A DNA stretch of 64,000 bases, taken from NCBI RefSeq assembly GCF_023091745.1, contig NW_026291482.1, positions 806,001 to 870,000 on the forward strand, written 5' to 3'. The notes under the pieces were generated by a model. It made no database searches. It saw only the letters and a program-made list of their open reading frames with translations, and was not told the origin of the DNA. This DNA is from Budorcas taxicolor. Taxonomy: Eukaryota; Chordata; Mammalia; Artiodactyla; Bovidae. Positions 1 to 11,410 of the stretch are shown one piece after another. Each line of letters opens with the position of its first letter. Within the stretch, counting starts at the first letter, position 1. The position numbers were made by a program, and so were the translations under genes.

Positions 1-815
1 GAACGCCGGGAACTCTTTCGAGATGAAGCAGGAAAAGGATCCCTCATCTCGAGCTACCAGGCGGAAACGGGGCTCCTCTGGATGTGGGTGGGACCGTCGT
101 GTTTCCTCTCAAGTGGAGACGGGTATGTCGGGGAACTTCTTGATTTGCACCAAGGGTGTGAAGGACCCTTTTGATGTTCCAGAGGTGAGGTGTGATCAGC
201 CTCGAGACGCCTCAGCGGAAATGGGCCTCATCTCGCCTGGAGGGGAGAACCTCCTGGATTTTCTCGAGTTGCGGCAGGTCTTCTCGAGTTACGACGGGGA
301 CCTCAGGGACCCGCTCTGGTGGCCTCAGGAAAGGCCAGTCCCCGTGCGAGTTGCTAGGGGCCATCTCGGGATTCCTCTCCCGTCCATGCCCAGGCCTAAG
401 AACTTGTGTGGACTCGGGGCCGAAATCTGAGGATTCCTGTCCAGTGTTGCCATGGATCTTGAGGTGCTTCTGAGTCTCCCCAGGGGAGTCAGGCCTCGTC
501 TCGAGTGGGGGCATGCCCGTGTGCTTACCTCCCCAGCTGCACCAGTAGTGTCACGCTTCCTATCACGTGGATCAAGGGATCTGTGGCTTTCCCTCGAAGC
601 TGTCCCTCGAGGCTGTCCCTCGGGGCTTTCCCACGAGGCTTTCCCACAGGGCTGTGCCACGTGCCACATTGGTGTGAGTCGATCCTCGGCGTGAAAGACG
701 AGCCGGTGACGGGAAAAGAGGTTCCTCTGGAATGGACTGAGACATCTGGGGGACTCTTGGAATGGTGGCACGACCCTGGAGTTCCTCTCGCCGTTCCTGT
801 TGAGAGGGCCTCCTC
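1..815. repeat. Satellite monomer, class C-like, left-truncated by the window
   Basis: It begins 14 bases into a monomer; extrapolating the phase gives a full length of 829 bp, the length typical of class C in the homogenised array. It has the class C head (TGAAGCAGGAAAAGG) and the class C tail with an extra 14-bp copy in the CTCGAGG block and the CCACATTGG variant. It lacks the class C CATCTTGCTTTGC variant, reading CTTCTTGATTTGC instead. Confidence 0.75.
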
Positions 816-1630
816 TTGAGATGCGACGGGAACACCGGGAACTCTTTCCCGACGAAGCAGGGAAAGAATCCCTCATCTCGAGCTCCGAGGCGGAAACGGG
901 GCTCCTCTGGATGTGGGCGGGACCCTCGTGTTTCCTCTCGAGTGGAGACGGGTATGTCGGGGAACTTCTTGATTTGCACCAAGGGTGTGAAGGACCCTTT
1001 CGAAGTTCCAGAGGTGAGGTTTGATCAGCCTGGAGACGCCTCAGCGGAAATGGGCCTCATCTCTCCTGGAGGGAAGAACCTCCTGGATTTTCTCGAGTTG
1101 CTGCAGGTCTTCTCGACTTACAACGGGGACCTCAGGGACCCGCTCTGGCGGCCTCAGGAAAGGCCAGTGCCCATGCGAGCTGCTACGGGACCTCTAGGGA
1201 TTCCTCTCCCGTCCGTGCCGCGGCCTCAGTCCTTGTGTGGAGTCAGGGCCGGAACCTGAGGATTCCTCTCCAGTGTTGCCATGGATCTTGGGGTGCTTCT
1301 AAGTCTCCCCAGGGGAGTCAGGCCTCGTCTCGTGTGGGGGCATGCACGTGCGCTTTCCTCCCGAGTTGCAGCAGTAGTGTCACGCTTCCTGTCACGTGGA
1401 TCAAGGGATCTGTGGCTTTCCCTCGAGGCTGTCCCTTGAGGCTTTGCCACGAGGCTTTCCCACAGGGCTGTGCCACGTGCCACCTTGGTGTGAGTCGATC
1501 CTCGGCGTGAAAGACGACCGGTGAATTGAAAAGAGGTTCCACTGGAATGGACTGAGACATCTGGGGGACTCTTGGAATGGTGGCACGACCCTCGAGTTCA
1601 TCTCACCGTTCCTGTTCAGAGGGCCTCCTC
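816..1630. repeat. Satellite monomer, class D-like (815 bp)
   Basis: It carries the class D signatures AGCTCCGAGGCGG in the head and CGACTTACAACGG in the middle, and a tail with GAGTTGCAGCAG, which loses the CTGCAG site. The monomer 3261 bp downstream at 4077 is its closest counterpart on the left side. Confidence 0.75.
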
Positions 1631-2445
1631 TTGAGATGCGACGGGAACGCCGGGAACTCTTTCCGGCGAAGCAGGGAAAGGATCCCTCATGTCGAGCTAC
1701 GAGGCGCAAACGGGGCTCCTCTGGATGTGGGCGGGACCCTCGTGTTTCCTCTTGAGTGGAGACGGGTATGTCGGGGAACTTTTTGATTTGCACCTAGGGT
1801 GTGAAGGACCCTTTGGAAGTTCCAGAGGTGAGGTGTGATCAGCCTCGAGACGCCTCAGCGGAAATGGGCCTCATCTCGCCTGGAGGGGAGAACCTCCTGG
1901 ATTTTCTCGAGTTGCGGCAGGTCTTCTCGAGTTACGACGGGGACCTCAGGCACCCGCTCTGGTGGCCTCAGGAAAGGCCAGTACCCGTGCGAGTTGCTAG
2001 GGGCCATCTCGGGATTCCTCTCCCGTCCATGCCACGGCCTCAGTCCTTGTGTGGAGTCGGGGCCGGAACCTGAGGATTCCTCTCCAGTGTTGCCATGGAT
2101 CTTGGGGTGCTTCTCAGTCTCCCCAGGGGAGTCAGGCCTCGTCTCGAGTGGGGGCATGCACGTACTCTTTCATCCCGAGCTGCAGCAGTAGTGTCACGCT
2201 TCCTGTCACGTGGATCAAGGGATCTGTGGCTTTCCCTCGAGGCTGTCCCTCGAGGCTTTGCCACGAGGCTTTCCCACAGGGCTGTGCCACGTGCCACCTT
2301 GGCGTGAGTCGATCCTCGGCGTGAAAGACGAGCCGGTGAAGGGAAAAGAGGTTCCTCTGGAATGGACTGAGACATCTGGGGGTCTCTTGGAATGGTGGCA
2401 CGACCCTGGAGTTCCTCTCGCCGTTCCTGTTGAGAGGGCCTCCTC
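1631..2445. repeat. Satellite monomer, class A-like head (815 bp)
   Basis: The head carries CATGTCGAGCTACGAGG followed by CGCAAACGG, diagnostic of class A and of monomer X in the three-monomer repeat. The tail is closer to class D than to class A, so this is a mosaic. It is a near-copy of the monomer at 4892. Confidence 0.7.
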
Positions 2446-3260
2446 TTGAGATGCGACGGGAACTCCGGGAACTCTTTCCCGAGCAAGCAGGGAAAGGATC
2501 CCTCATCTCGAGCTACCAGGCGGAAACGGGGCTCCTCTGGATGTGGGCGGGACCCTCGTGTTTCCTCTCGAGTGGAGACGGGTATGGCGGGGAACTTCTT
2601 GATTTGCACCAAGGGTGTGAAGGACCCTTTCGAAGTTCCAGAGGTGAGGTGTGATCCGCCTCGAGAAGCCTCAGCGGAAATGGGCCTCATCTCGCCTGGA
2701 GGGGAGAAACTCCTGGATTTTCTCGAGTTGCGGCAGGTCTTCTCGAGTTACGACGGGGACCTCAGGGACCCGCTCTGGTGGCCTCAGGAAAGGCCAGTCC
2801 CCGTGCGAGTTGCTGGGGGCCATCTCGGGATTCCTCTCCCGTCCATGCCGGGGCCTAAGACCTTGTGTGGAGTCGGGGCCGGTACCTGAGGATACCTCTA
2901 CAGTGTTGCCATGGAACCTGGGGTGCTTCTGAGTCTCCCCAGGGGAGTCAGGCCTCGTCTCGAGTGGGGGCATGCACGTGCGCTTTCCTCCCGAGCTGCA
3001 GCAGTAGTGTCACGCTTCCTGTCACGTGGATCAGGGGATCTGTGGTTTCCCTCGAGGCTTTCCCTCGAGGCTTTCCCACGAGGCTTTCCCACATGGCTGT
3101 GCCACGTGCCACCTTGGTGTGAGTCGATCCTCGGCGTGAAAGACGAGCCGGTGAAGGGAAAAGAGGTTCCTCTGGAATGGACTGAGACATCTGGGGGACT
3201 CTTGGAATGGTGGCACGACCATGGAGTTGCTCTCGCCGTTCCTGTTGAGAGGGCCTCCTC
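2446..3260. repeat. Satellite monomer, class B-like (815 bp)
   Basis: The head has CCCGAGCAAGCAGGG and GTGATCCGCC. The tail has ATCAGGGGATCTGTGG and two GAGGCTTTCCCTC steps, both typical of class B. It is followed by a class C-like monomer, as B is in the homogenised array. CTCGAG starts at 2507, 2567, 2660, 2722, 2742, 2959 and 3051; several of these spacings (93, 62, 217, 92) are near multiples of 31. Confidence 0.75.
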
Positions 3261-4076
3261 TTGAGATGCGACAGGAACGCCGGGAACTCTTTTGCGATGA
3301 AGCAGGAAAAGGATCCCTCATCTCGAGCTACCAGGCGGAAACGGGGCTCCTCTGGATGTGGGTGGGACCGTCGTGTTTCCTCTCGAGTGGAGACGGGTAT
3401 GTCGGGGAACATCTTGCTTTGCACCAAGGGTGTGAAGGACCCTTTCGAAGTTCCAGAGGTGAGGTGTGATCCGCCTCGAGACGCCTCAGCGGAAATGGGC
3501 CTCATCTCGCCTGGAGGGGAGAACCTCCTGGATTTTCTCGGGTTGCGGCAGGTCTTCTCGAGTTACGATGGGGACCTCAGGGACCCGCTCTGGTGGCCTC
3601 AGGAAAGGCCAGTCCGCGTGCGAGTTGCTAGGGGCCATCGCGGGATTCCTCTCCCGTCCATGCCCAGGCCTAAGGCCTTGTGTGGAGACGGGGCCGAAAT
3701 CTGAGGATTCCTCTCCAGTGTTGCCATGGATCTTGAGGTGATTCTCAGTCTCCCCAGGGGAGTCAGGCCTCATCTCGAGTGGGGGCATGCCCGTGTGCTT
3801 ACCTCCCCAGCTGCAGCAGTAGTGTCACGTTTCCTGTCATGTGGATCAAGGGATCTGTGGCTTTCCCTCGAAGCTGTCCCTCGAGGCTGTCACTCGAGGC
3901 TTTCCCACTGAGCTGTGCCACCTGCCACCTTGGTGTGAGTCGATCCTCGGCGTGAAAGACGAGCCGGTGACGGGAAAAGAGGTTCCTCTGGAATGGACTG
4001 AGACATCTGGGGGACTCTTGGAATGGTGGCACGACCCTGGAGTTCCTCTCGCCGTTCCTGTTGAGAGGGCCTCCTC
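3261..4076. repeat. Satellite monomer, class C-like (816 bp)
   Basis: It shows the class C variants TGAAGCAGGAAAAGG, GGGTGGGACCGTCG, CATCTTGCTTTGC, TCTCGGGTTGCGG and CCATCGCGGG. It is 816 rather than 829 bp because it lacks one 14-bp step in the CTCGAGG block. Confidence 0.8.
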
Positions 4077-4891
4077 TTGAGATGCGACGGGAACACCGGG
4101 AACTCTTTCCCGAAGAAACAGGGAAAGGATCCCTCATCTCGAGCTACGAGGCGGAAACGGGGTTCCTCTGGATGTGGGCGGGACCCTCGTGTTTCCTCTC
4201 GAGTGGAGACGGGTATGTCGGGTAACTTCTTGATTTGCCCCAAGGGTGTGAAGGACCCTTTCGAAGTTCCAGAGGTGAGGTGTGATCAGCCTGGAGACGC
4301 CTCAGCGGAAATGGGACTCATCTCGCCTGGAGGGGAGAACCTCTTGGATTTTCTCGAGTTGCGGCAGGTCTTCTCGACTTACAACGGGGACCTCAGGGAC
4401 CCGCTCTGGCGGCCTCAGGAAAGGCCAGTGCCCATGCGAGCTGCTAGGGGACCTCTCGGGATTCCTCTCCCGTCCATGCCGGGGCCTCAGTCCTTGTGTG
4501 GAGTCGGGGCCGGAAACTGAGGGTTCCTCTCCAGTGTTGCCATGGATCTTGGGGTGCTTCTAAGTCTCCCCAGGGGAGTCAGGCCTCGTCTCGTGTGGGG
4601 GCATGCACGTGCGCTTTCCTCCCGAGTTGCAGCAGTAGTGTCACGCTTCCTGTCACGTGGATCAAGGGATCTGTGGCTTTCCCTCGAGGCTGTCCCTTGA
4701 GGCTTTGCCACGAGGCTTTCCCACAGGGCTGTGCCACGTGCCACCTTGGTGTGAGTCGATCCTCGGCGTGAAAGACGACCGGTGAATTGAAAAGAGGTTC
4801 CACTGGAATGGACTGAGACATCTGGGGGACTCTTGGAATGGTGGCACGACCCTCGAGTTCATCTCACCGTTCCTGTTCAGAGGGCCTCCTC
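4077..4891. repeat. Satellite monomer, class D-like (815 bp)
   Basis: It has the middle variant CGACTTACAACGG and a class D tail. It matches the monomer at 816 at an offset of 3261 bp, with almost no difference through the tail. Confidence 0.75.
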
Positions 4892-5706
4892 TTGAGATGC
4901 GACGGGAACGCCGGGAACTCTTTCCGGCGAAGCAGGGAAAGGATCCCTCATGTCGAGCTACGAGGCGCAAACGGGGCTCCTCTGGATGTGGGCGGGACCC
5001 TCGTGTTTCCTCTTGAGTGGAGACGGGTATGTCGGGGAACTTTTTGATTTGCACCTAGGGTGTGAAGGACCCTTTCGAAGTTCCAGAGGTGAGGTGTGAT
5101 CAGCCTCGAGACGCCTCAGCGGAAATGGGCCTCATCTCGCCTGGAGGGGAGAACCTCCTGGATTTTCTCGAGTTGCGGCAGGTCTTCTCGAGTTACGACG
5201 GGGACCTCAGGCACCCGCTCTGGTGGCCTCAGGAAAGGCCAGTACCCTTGCGAGCTGCTAGGGGACCTCTCGGGATTCCTCTCCCGTCCATGCCACGGCC
5301 TCAGTCCTTGTGTGGAGTCGGGGCCGGAACCTGAGGATTCCTCTCCAGTGTTGCCATGGATCTTGGGGTGCTTCTCAGTCTCCCCAGGGGAGTCAGGCCT
5401 CGTCTCGAGTGGGGGCATGCACGTACTCTTTCATCCCGAGCTGCAGCAGTAGTGTCACGCTTCCTGTCACGTGGATCAAGGGATCTGTGGCTTTCCCTCG
5501 AGGCTGTCCCTCGAGGCTTTCCCACGAGGCTTTCCCACAGGGCTGTGCCACGTGCCACCTTGGTGTGAGTCGATCCTCGGTGTGAAAGACGAGCCGGTGA
5601 AGGGAAAAGAGGTTCCTCTGGAATGGACTGAGACATCTGGGGGACTCTTGGAATGGTGGCACGACCCTGGAGTTCCTCTCGCCGTTCCTGTTCAGAGGGC
5701 CTCCTC
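4892..5706. repeat. Satellite monomer, class A-like head (815 bp)
   Basis: It has the same head signature as the monomer at 1631 (CATGTCGAGC and GCGCAAACGG). Around 5245-5275 it carries GCGAGCTGCTAGGGGACC where the 1631 copy has GCGAGTTGCTAGGGGCC. That stretch looks like a short conversion patch from a class B/D-type monomer. Confidence 0.7.
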
Positions 5707-6521
5707 TTGAGATGCGACGGGAACGCCGGGAACTCTTTCCCGATGAAGCAGAGAAAGGATCCCTCATCTCGAGCTACCAGGCGGAAACGGGGCTCCTCTG
5801 ATGTGGGGGGGGACCCTCGTGATTCCTCTCGAGTGGAGACGGGTATGTCGGGGAACTTCTTGATTTGCACCAAGGGTTTGAAGGACCCTTTCGAAGTTCC
5901 AGAGGTGAGGTGTGATCTGCCTCGAGACGCCTCAGCGGAAATGGGCCTCATCTCGCCTGGAGGGGAGAACCTCCTGGATTTTCTCGAGTTGCGACAGGTC
6001 TTCTCGAGTTACGACGGGGACCTCAGGGACCCGCTCTGGTCGCCTCAGGAAAGGCCAGTCCCCGTGCGAGTTGCTAGGGGCGATCTCGGGATTTCTCTCC
6101 CGTCGATGCCGGGGCCTAAGACCTTGTGTGGAGTCGGGGCCGGAATCTGAGGATTCCTCTCCAGTGTTGCCATGGATCTTGAGGTTCTTCTGAGTCTCCC
6201 CAGGGGAGTCAGGCCTCGTCTCGAGTGGGGGCATGCACGTGTGCTTACCTCCCGAGCTGCAGCAGTAGTGTCACGCTTCCTGTCACGTGGATCAAGGATC
6301 TGTGGCTTTCCCTCGAGGCTGTCCCTCGAGGCTTTCCCACGAGGCTTTCCCACAGGGCTGTGCCACCTGCCACCTTGGTGTGAGTCGATCCTCGGCGTGA
6401 AAGACGAACCGGTGATGGGAAAAGAGGTTCCTCTGGAATGGACTAAGACATCTCGGAGACTCTTGGAATGGTGGCACGACCCTGGAGTTCCTCTCGCCGT
6501 TCCTGTTGAGAGGGCCTCCTC
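5707..6521. repeat. Satellite monomer with class A-type tail (815 bp)
   Basis: It contains a run of eight G at 5805-5812, where most copies have GTGGGCGGGACC, and lacks one G in the preceding CTCTGGATG. The tail has the class A one-base deletion ATCAAGGATCTG (most classes have ATCAAGGGATCTG) and the CCACCTGCCACC variant. Confidence 0.7.
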
Positions 6522-8149
6522 TTGAGATGCGACGGGAACACCGGGAACTCTTTCCCGAAGAAACAGGGAAAGGATCCCTCATCTCGAGCTACCAGGCGGA
6601 AACGGGGCTCCTCTGGATGTGGGCGGGACCCTCGTGTTTCCTCTCGAGTGCAGACGGGTATGTCGGGGAACTTCTTGATTTGCAGCAAGGGTGTGAAGGA
6701 CCCTTTCGAACTTCCAGAGGTGAGGTGTGATCCACCTCGAGATGCCTCAGCGGAAATGGGCCTCATCTCCCTGGAGGGGAGAACCTCCTGGATTTTCTCG
6801 AGTTGCGGCAGGTCTTCTCGAGTTACGACGGGGACCTCAGGGACCCGCTCTGGTCGCCTCAGGAAAGGCCAGTCCCCGTGCGAGTTGCTAGGGGCGATCT
6901 CGGGATTTCTCTCCCGTCGATGCCGGGGCCTAAGACCTTGTGTGGAGTCCGGGCCGGAATCTGAGGATTCCTCTCCAGTGTTGCCATGGATCTTGAGGTT
7001 CTTCTGAGTCTCCCCAGGGGAGTCAGGACTCGTCTCGAGTGTGGGCATGCCCGTGTGCTTACCTCCCGAGCTGCAGCAGTAGTGTCACGCTTCCTGTCAC
7101 GTGGATCAAGGATCTGTGGCTTTCCCTCGAGGCTGTCCCTCGAGGCTTTCCCACGAGGCTTTCCCACAGGGCTGTGCCACCTGCCACCTTGGTGTGAGTC
7201 GATCCTCGGCGTGAAAGACGAGCCGGTGAAGGGAAAAGAGGTTCCTCTGGAATGGACTGAGACATCTGGGGGTCTCTTGGAATGGTGGCACGACCCTGGA
7301 GTTCCTCTCGCCGTTCCTGTTGAGAGGGCCTCCTCTTGAGATGCGACGGGAACACCGGGAACTCTTTCCCGAAGAAACAGGGAAAGGATCCCTCATCTCG
7401 AGCTACCAGGCGGAAACGGGGCTCCTCTGGATGTGGGCGGGACCCTCGTGTTTCCTCTCGAGTGCAGACGGGTATGTCGGGGAACTTCTTGATTTGCAGC
7501 AAGGGTGTGAAGGACCCTTTCGAACTTCCAGAGGTGAGGTGTGATCCACCTCGAGATGCCTCAGCGGAAATGGGCCTCATCTCCCTGGAGGGGAGAACCT
7601 CCTGGATTTTCTCGAGTTGCGGCAGGTCTTCTCGAGTTACGACGGGGACCTCAGGGACCCGCTCTGGTCGCCTCAGGAAAGGCCAGTCCCCGTGCGAGTT
7701 GCTAGGGGCGATCTCGGGATTTCTCTCCCGTCGATGCCGGGGCCTAAGACCTTGTGTGGAGTCCGGGCCGGAATCTGAGGATTCCTCTCCAGTGTTGCCA
7801 TGGATCTTGAGGTTCTTCTGAGTCTCCCCAGGGGAGTCAGGACTCGTCTCGAGTGTGGGCATGCCCGTGTGCTTACCTCCCGAGCTGCAGCAGTAGTGTC
7901 ACGCTTCCTGTCACGTGGATCAAGGATCTGTGGCTTTCCCTCGAGGCTGTCCCTCGAGGCTTTCCCACGAGGCTTTCCCACAGGGCTGTGCCACCTGCCA
8001 CCTTGGTGTGAGTCGATCCTCGGCGTGAAAGACGAGCCGGTGAAGGGAAAAGAGGTTCCTCTGGAATGGACTGAGACATCTGGGGGTCTCTTGGAATGGT
8101 GGCACGACCCTGGAGTTCCTCTCGCCGTTCCTGTTGAGAGGGCCTCCTC
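6522..8149. repeat. Near-perfect tandem pair of 814-bp monomers
   Basis: The monomers at 6522 and 7336 look almost identical and share private variants. These are CATCTCCCTGGAGG, missing one G, just after 6768 and 7582; TCGAGTGCAGACGG; TTTGCAGCAAGGG; GGAGTCCGGGCC; and CGAGTGTGGGC. The 814-bp offset is one monomer, so this is a recent single-monomer duplication inside an otherwise diverged zone. Confidence 0.8.
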
Positions 8150-8964
8150 TTGAGATGCGACGGGAACTCCGGGAACTCTTTCCCGAGCAAGCAGGGAAAG
8201 GATCCCTCATCTCGAGCTACCAGGCGGAAACGGGGCTCCTCTGGATGTGGGCGGGACCCTCGTGTTTCCTCTCGAGTGGAGACGGGTATGGCGGGGAACT
8301 TCTTGATTTGCACCAAGGGTGTGAAGGACACTTTCGAAGTTCCAGAGGTGAGGTGTGATCCGCCTCGAGACGCCTCAGCGGAAATGGGCCTCATCTCGCC
8401 TGGAGGGGAGAACCTCCTGGATTTTCTCGAGTTGCGGCAGGTCTTCTCGAGTTACGACGGGGACCTCAGGGACCCGCTCTGGTGGCCTCAGGAAAAGCCA
8501 GTCCCCATGCGAGTTGCTAGGGGCCATCTCGGGATTCCTCTGCCGTCCATGCCGGGGCCTAAGACCTTGTGTGGAGTCGGGGCCGGAACCTGAGGATACC
8601 TTTCCAGTGTTGCCATGGATCCTGAGGTGCTTCTGAGTCTCCCCAGGGGAGTCAGGCCTCGTCTCGAGTGGGGGCATGCACGTGCGCTTTCCTCCCGAGC
8701 TGCAGCAGTCGTGTCACGCTTCCTGTCACGTGGATCAGGGGATCTGTGTTTTCCCTCGAGGCTTTCCCTCGAGGCTTTCCCACGAGGCTTTCCCACAGGG
8801 CTGTGCCACGTGCCACCTTGTTGGGAGTCGATCCTCGGCGTGAAAGACGAGCCGGTGAAGGGAAAAGAGGTTCCTCTGGAATGGACTGAGACATCTGGGG
8901 GACTCTTGGAATGGTGGCACGACCCTGGAGTTGCTCTCGCCGTTCCTGTTGAGAGGGCCTCCTC
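8150..8964. repeat. Satellite monomer, class B-like (815 bp)
   Basis: The head has CCCGAGCAAGCAGGG and GTGATCCGCC, and the tail has CATGGATCCTGAGG and ATCAGGGGATCTG. It is closely related to the monomer at 2446, sharing GGTATGGCGGGG and AACTCCGGG. It is followed by a class C-like monomer, repeating the B-C neighbour order. Confidence 0.7.
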
Positions 8965-9780
8965 TTGAGATGCGACGGGAACGCCGGGAACTCTTTCGCG
9001 ATGAAGCAGGAAAAGGATCCCTCATCTCGAGCTACCAGGCGGAAACGGAGCTCCTCTAGATGTGGGTGGGACCGTCGTGTTTCCTCTCCAGTGGAGACGG
9101 GTATGTCGGGGAACATCTTGCTTTGCACCAAGGGTGTGAAGGACCCTTTCGAAGTTCCAGACGAGAGGTGTGATCAGCCTCGAGACGCCTCAGCGGAAAT
9201 GGGCCTCATCTCGCCTGGAGGGGAGAACCTCCTGGATTTTCTCGGGTTGCGGCAGGTCTTCTCGAGTTACGATGGGGACCTCAGGGACCCGCTCTGGTGG
9301 CCTCAGGAAAGGCCAGTCCGCGTGCGAGTTGCTAGGGGCCATCGCGGGATTCCTCTCCCGTCCATGCCCAGGCCTAAGACCTTGTGTGGAGCCGGGGCCG
9401 AAATCTGAGGATTCCTCTCCAGTGTTGCCATGGATCTTGAGGTGCTTCTCAGTCTCCCCAGGGGAGTCAGGCCTCGTCTCGTGTGGGGGCATGCCCGTGT
9501 GCTTACCTCCCCACCTGCAGCAGTAGTGTCATGCTTCCTGTCACGTGGATCAGGGGATCTGTGGCTTTCCCTCGAGGCTGTCCCTCGGGGCTTTCCCACG
9601 AGGCTTTCCCACAGGGCTGTGCCACGTGCCACATTGGTGTGAGTCGATCCTCGGCGTGAAAGACGAGCCGGTGACGGGAAAAGAGGTTCCTCTGGAATGG
9701 ACTGAGACATCTGGGGGCCTCTTGGAATGGTGGCACGACCCTGGAGTTCCTCTCGCCGTTCCTGTTGAGAGGGCCTCCTC
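8965..9780. repeat. Satellite monomer, class C-like (816 bp)
   Basis: It carries the class C variants CATCTTGCTTTGC, TCTCGGGTTGCGG and CCATCGCGGG, plus the CCACATTGG tail. Private changes include CCTCTAGATG near 9055 and CCAGACGAGAGG near 9158. It has one 14-bp step fewer than the 829-bp class C units. Confidence 0.75.
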
Positions 9781-10595
9781 TTGAGATGCGACGGGAACGC
9801 CGGGAACTCTTTCCCGAGCAAGCAGGGAAAGGATCCCTCATCTCGAGCTACCAGGCGGAAACGGGGCTCCTCTGGATGTGGGCGGGACCGTCGTGTTTCC
9901 TCTCGAGTGGAGACGGGTATGTCGGGGAACTTCTTGATTTGCACCAAGGGTGTGAAGGACCCTTTCGAAGTTCCAGAGGTGAGGTGTGATCCGCCTCGAG
10001 ACGCCTCAGCGGAAATGGGCCTCATCTCGCCTGGAGGGGAGAACCTCCTGGATTTTCTCGAGTTGCGGCAGGTCTTCTCGAGTTACGCCGGGGACCTCAG
10101 GGACCCGCTCTGGTCGCCTCAGGACAGGCCAGTCCACATGCGAGCTGCTAGGGGACCTCTCGGGATTCCTCTCCCGTCCATGCCGCGGCCTCAGTCCTTG
10201 TGTGGAGTCGGGGCCAGAATCTGAGGATTCCTCTCCAGTGTTGCCATGGATCCTGGGGTGCTTCTGAGTCTCCCCAGGGGAGTCAGGCCTCGTCTCGAGT
10301 GGGGGCATGCATGTGCGCTTTCCTCCCGAGCTGCAGCAGTCGTGTCATGCTTCCTGTCACGTGGATCAGGGGATCTGTGGTTTCCCTCGAGGCTTTCCCT
10401 CGAGGCTTTCCCACGAGGCTTTCCCACAGGGCTGTGCCACGTGCCACCTTGGTGGGAGTCGATCCTCGGCGTGAAAGACGAGCCGGTGAAGGGAAAAGAG
10501 GTTCCTCTGGAATGGACTGAGACATCTGGGGGACTCTTGGAATGGTGGCACGACCCTGGAGTTGCTCTTGCCGTTCCTTTTGAGAGGGCCTCCTC
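9781..10595. repeat. Satellite monomer, close relative of class B (815 bp)
   Basis: This is the left-flank monomer most like homogenised class B. It has CTCTGGTCGCCTCAGGACAGG, GTCCACATGCGAGC, CATGGATCCTGGGG and the B-type tail. It differs at TTACGCCGGGG, where class B has TTACGAAGGGG. It follows a C-like monomer, which is the reverse of the B-C order in the homogenised array. Confidence 0.75.
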
Positions 10596-11410
10596 TTGAG
10601 ATGCGACGGGAACGCCGGGAACTCTTTCGCGATGAAGCAGGGAAAGGATCCCTCATCTCGAGCTGCCAGGCGGAAACGGGGCTCCTCTGGATGTGGGGGG
10701 GACCCTCGTGTTTCCTCTCGAGTGGAGACGGGTATGTCGGGGAACTTCTTGATTTGCACCAAGGGTGTGAAGGACCCTTTCGAAGTTTCAGAGGTGAGGT
10801 GTGATCTGCCTCGAGACGCCTCAGCGGAAATGGGCCTCATCTCGCCTGGAGGGGAGAACCTCCTGGATTTTCTCTAGTTGCGACAGGTCTTCTCGAGTTA
10901 TGACGGGGACCTCAGGGACCCGCTCTGGTCGCCTCAGGAAAGGCCAGTCCCCGTGCGAGTTGCTAGGGGCGATCTCGGGATTTCTCTCCCGTCGTCGCCG
11001 GGGCCTAAGACCTTGTGTGGAGTCGGGGCCGGAATGTGAGGATTCCTCTCCAGTGTTGCCATGGATCTTGAGGTTCTTCTGAGTCTCCCCAGGGGAGTCA
11101 GGCCTCGTCTCGAGTGGGGGCATGCCCGTGTGCTTACCTCCCGAGCTGCAGCAGTAGTGTCACGCTTTCTGTTACGTGGATCAAGGATCTGTGGCTTTCC
11201 CTCGAGGCTGTCCCTCGAGGCTTTCCCACGAGGCTTTCCCACAGGGCTGTGCCACCTGCCACCTTGGTGTGAGTCGATCCTCGGCGTGAAATACGAGCCA
11301 GTGAAGGGAAAAGAGGTTCCTCTGGAATGGACTGAGACATCTGGGGGACTCTTGGAAGGGTGGCACGACCCTGGAGTTCCTCTCGCCGTGCCTGTTGAGA
11401 GGGCCTCCTC
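10596..11410. repeat. Satellite monomer with class A-type tail (815 bp)
   Basis: The middle contains TTTTCTCTAGTTGCG near 10867, where CTCGAG is mutated. The tail matches class A (ATCAAGGATCTG, GAAATACGAGCCAGTGAAGG). The head resembles the monomer at 5707 (GTGATCTGCC). Confidence 0.7.

Larger units (their letters stand above)
1..5706. repeat. Older diverged four-monomer higher-order arrangement
   Basis: Monomers starting before position 1 and at 816, 1631, 2446, 3261, 4077 and 4892 carry the diagnostic variants of classes C, D, A, B, C, D and A in that order. This is the same cyclic order as in the homogenised array further right. The repeat offset is 3261 bp (816 to 4077, 1631 to 4892). Parts of the block are nearly identical at this offset, notably about 1260-1800 against 4520-5060. 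Other parts differ by many substitutions, so this looks like an earlier amplification that has since diverged. Confidence 0.75.

Noticed and set aside
816..1259. Recurrent 147-codon plus-strand frames, one per monomer
   Set aside because: They begin at TTG rather than ATG, overlap other open frames in both strands, and are broken by monomer indels (for example at 44324 and 12520). Conservation is explained by DNA-level homogenisation, with no sign of codon-level constraint.
5805..5812. G-quadruplex from the run of eight G
   Set aside because: A single G8 run without three further nearby G3 tracts does not meet the usual pattern, and it is a private variant of one monomer.
7059..7862. A 267-codon open frame on the minus strand, the longest in the window
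   Set aside because: It lies wholly in satellite repeat, spans a monomer boundary, and has no ordered domain. It exists only because the 814-bp monomers lack stops in that frame. Similar frames appear on both strands and change with monomer length.
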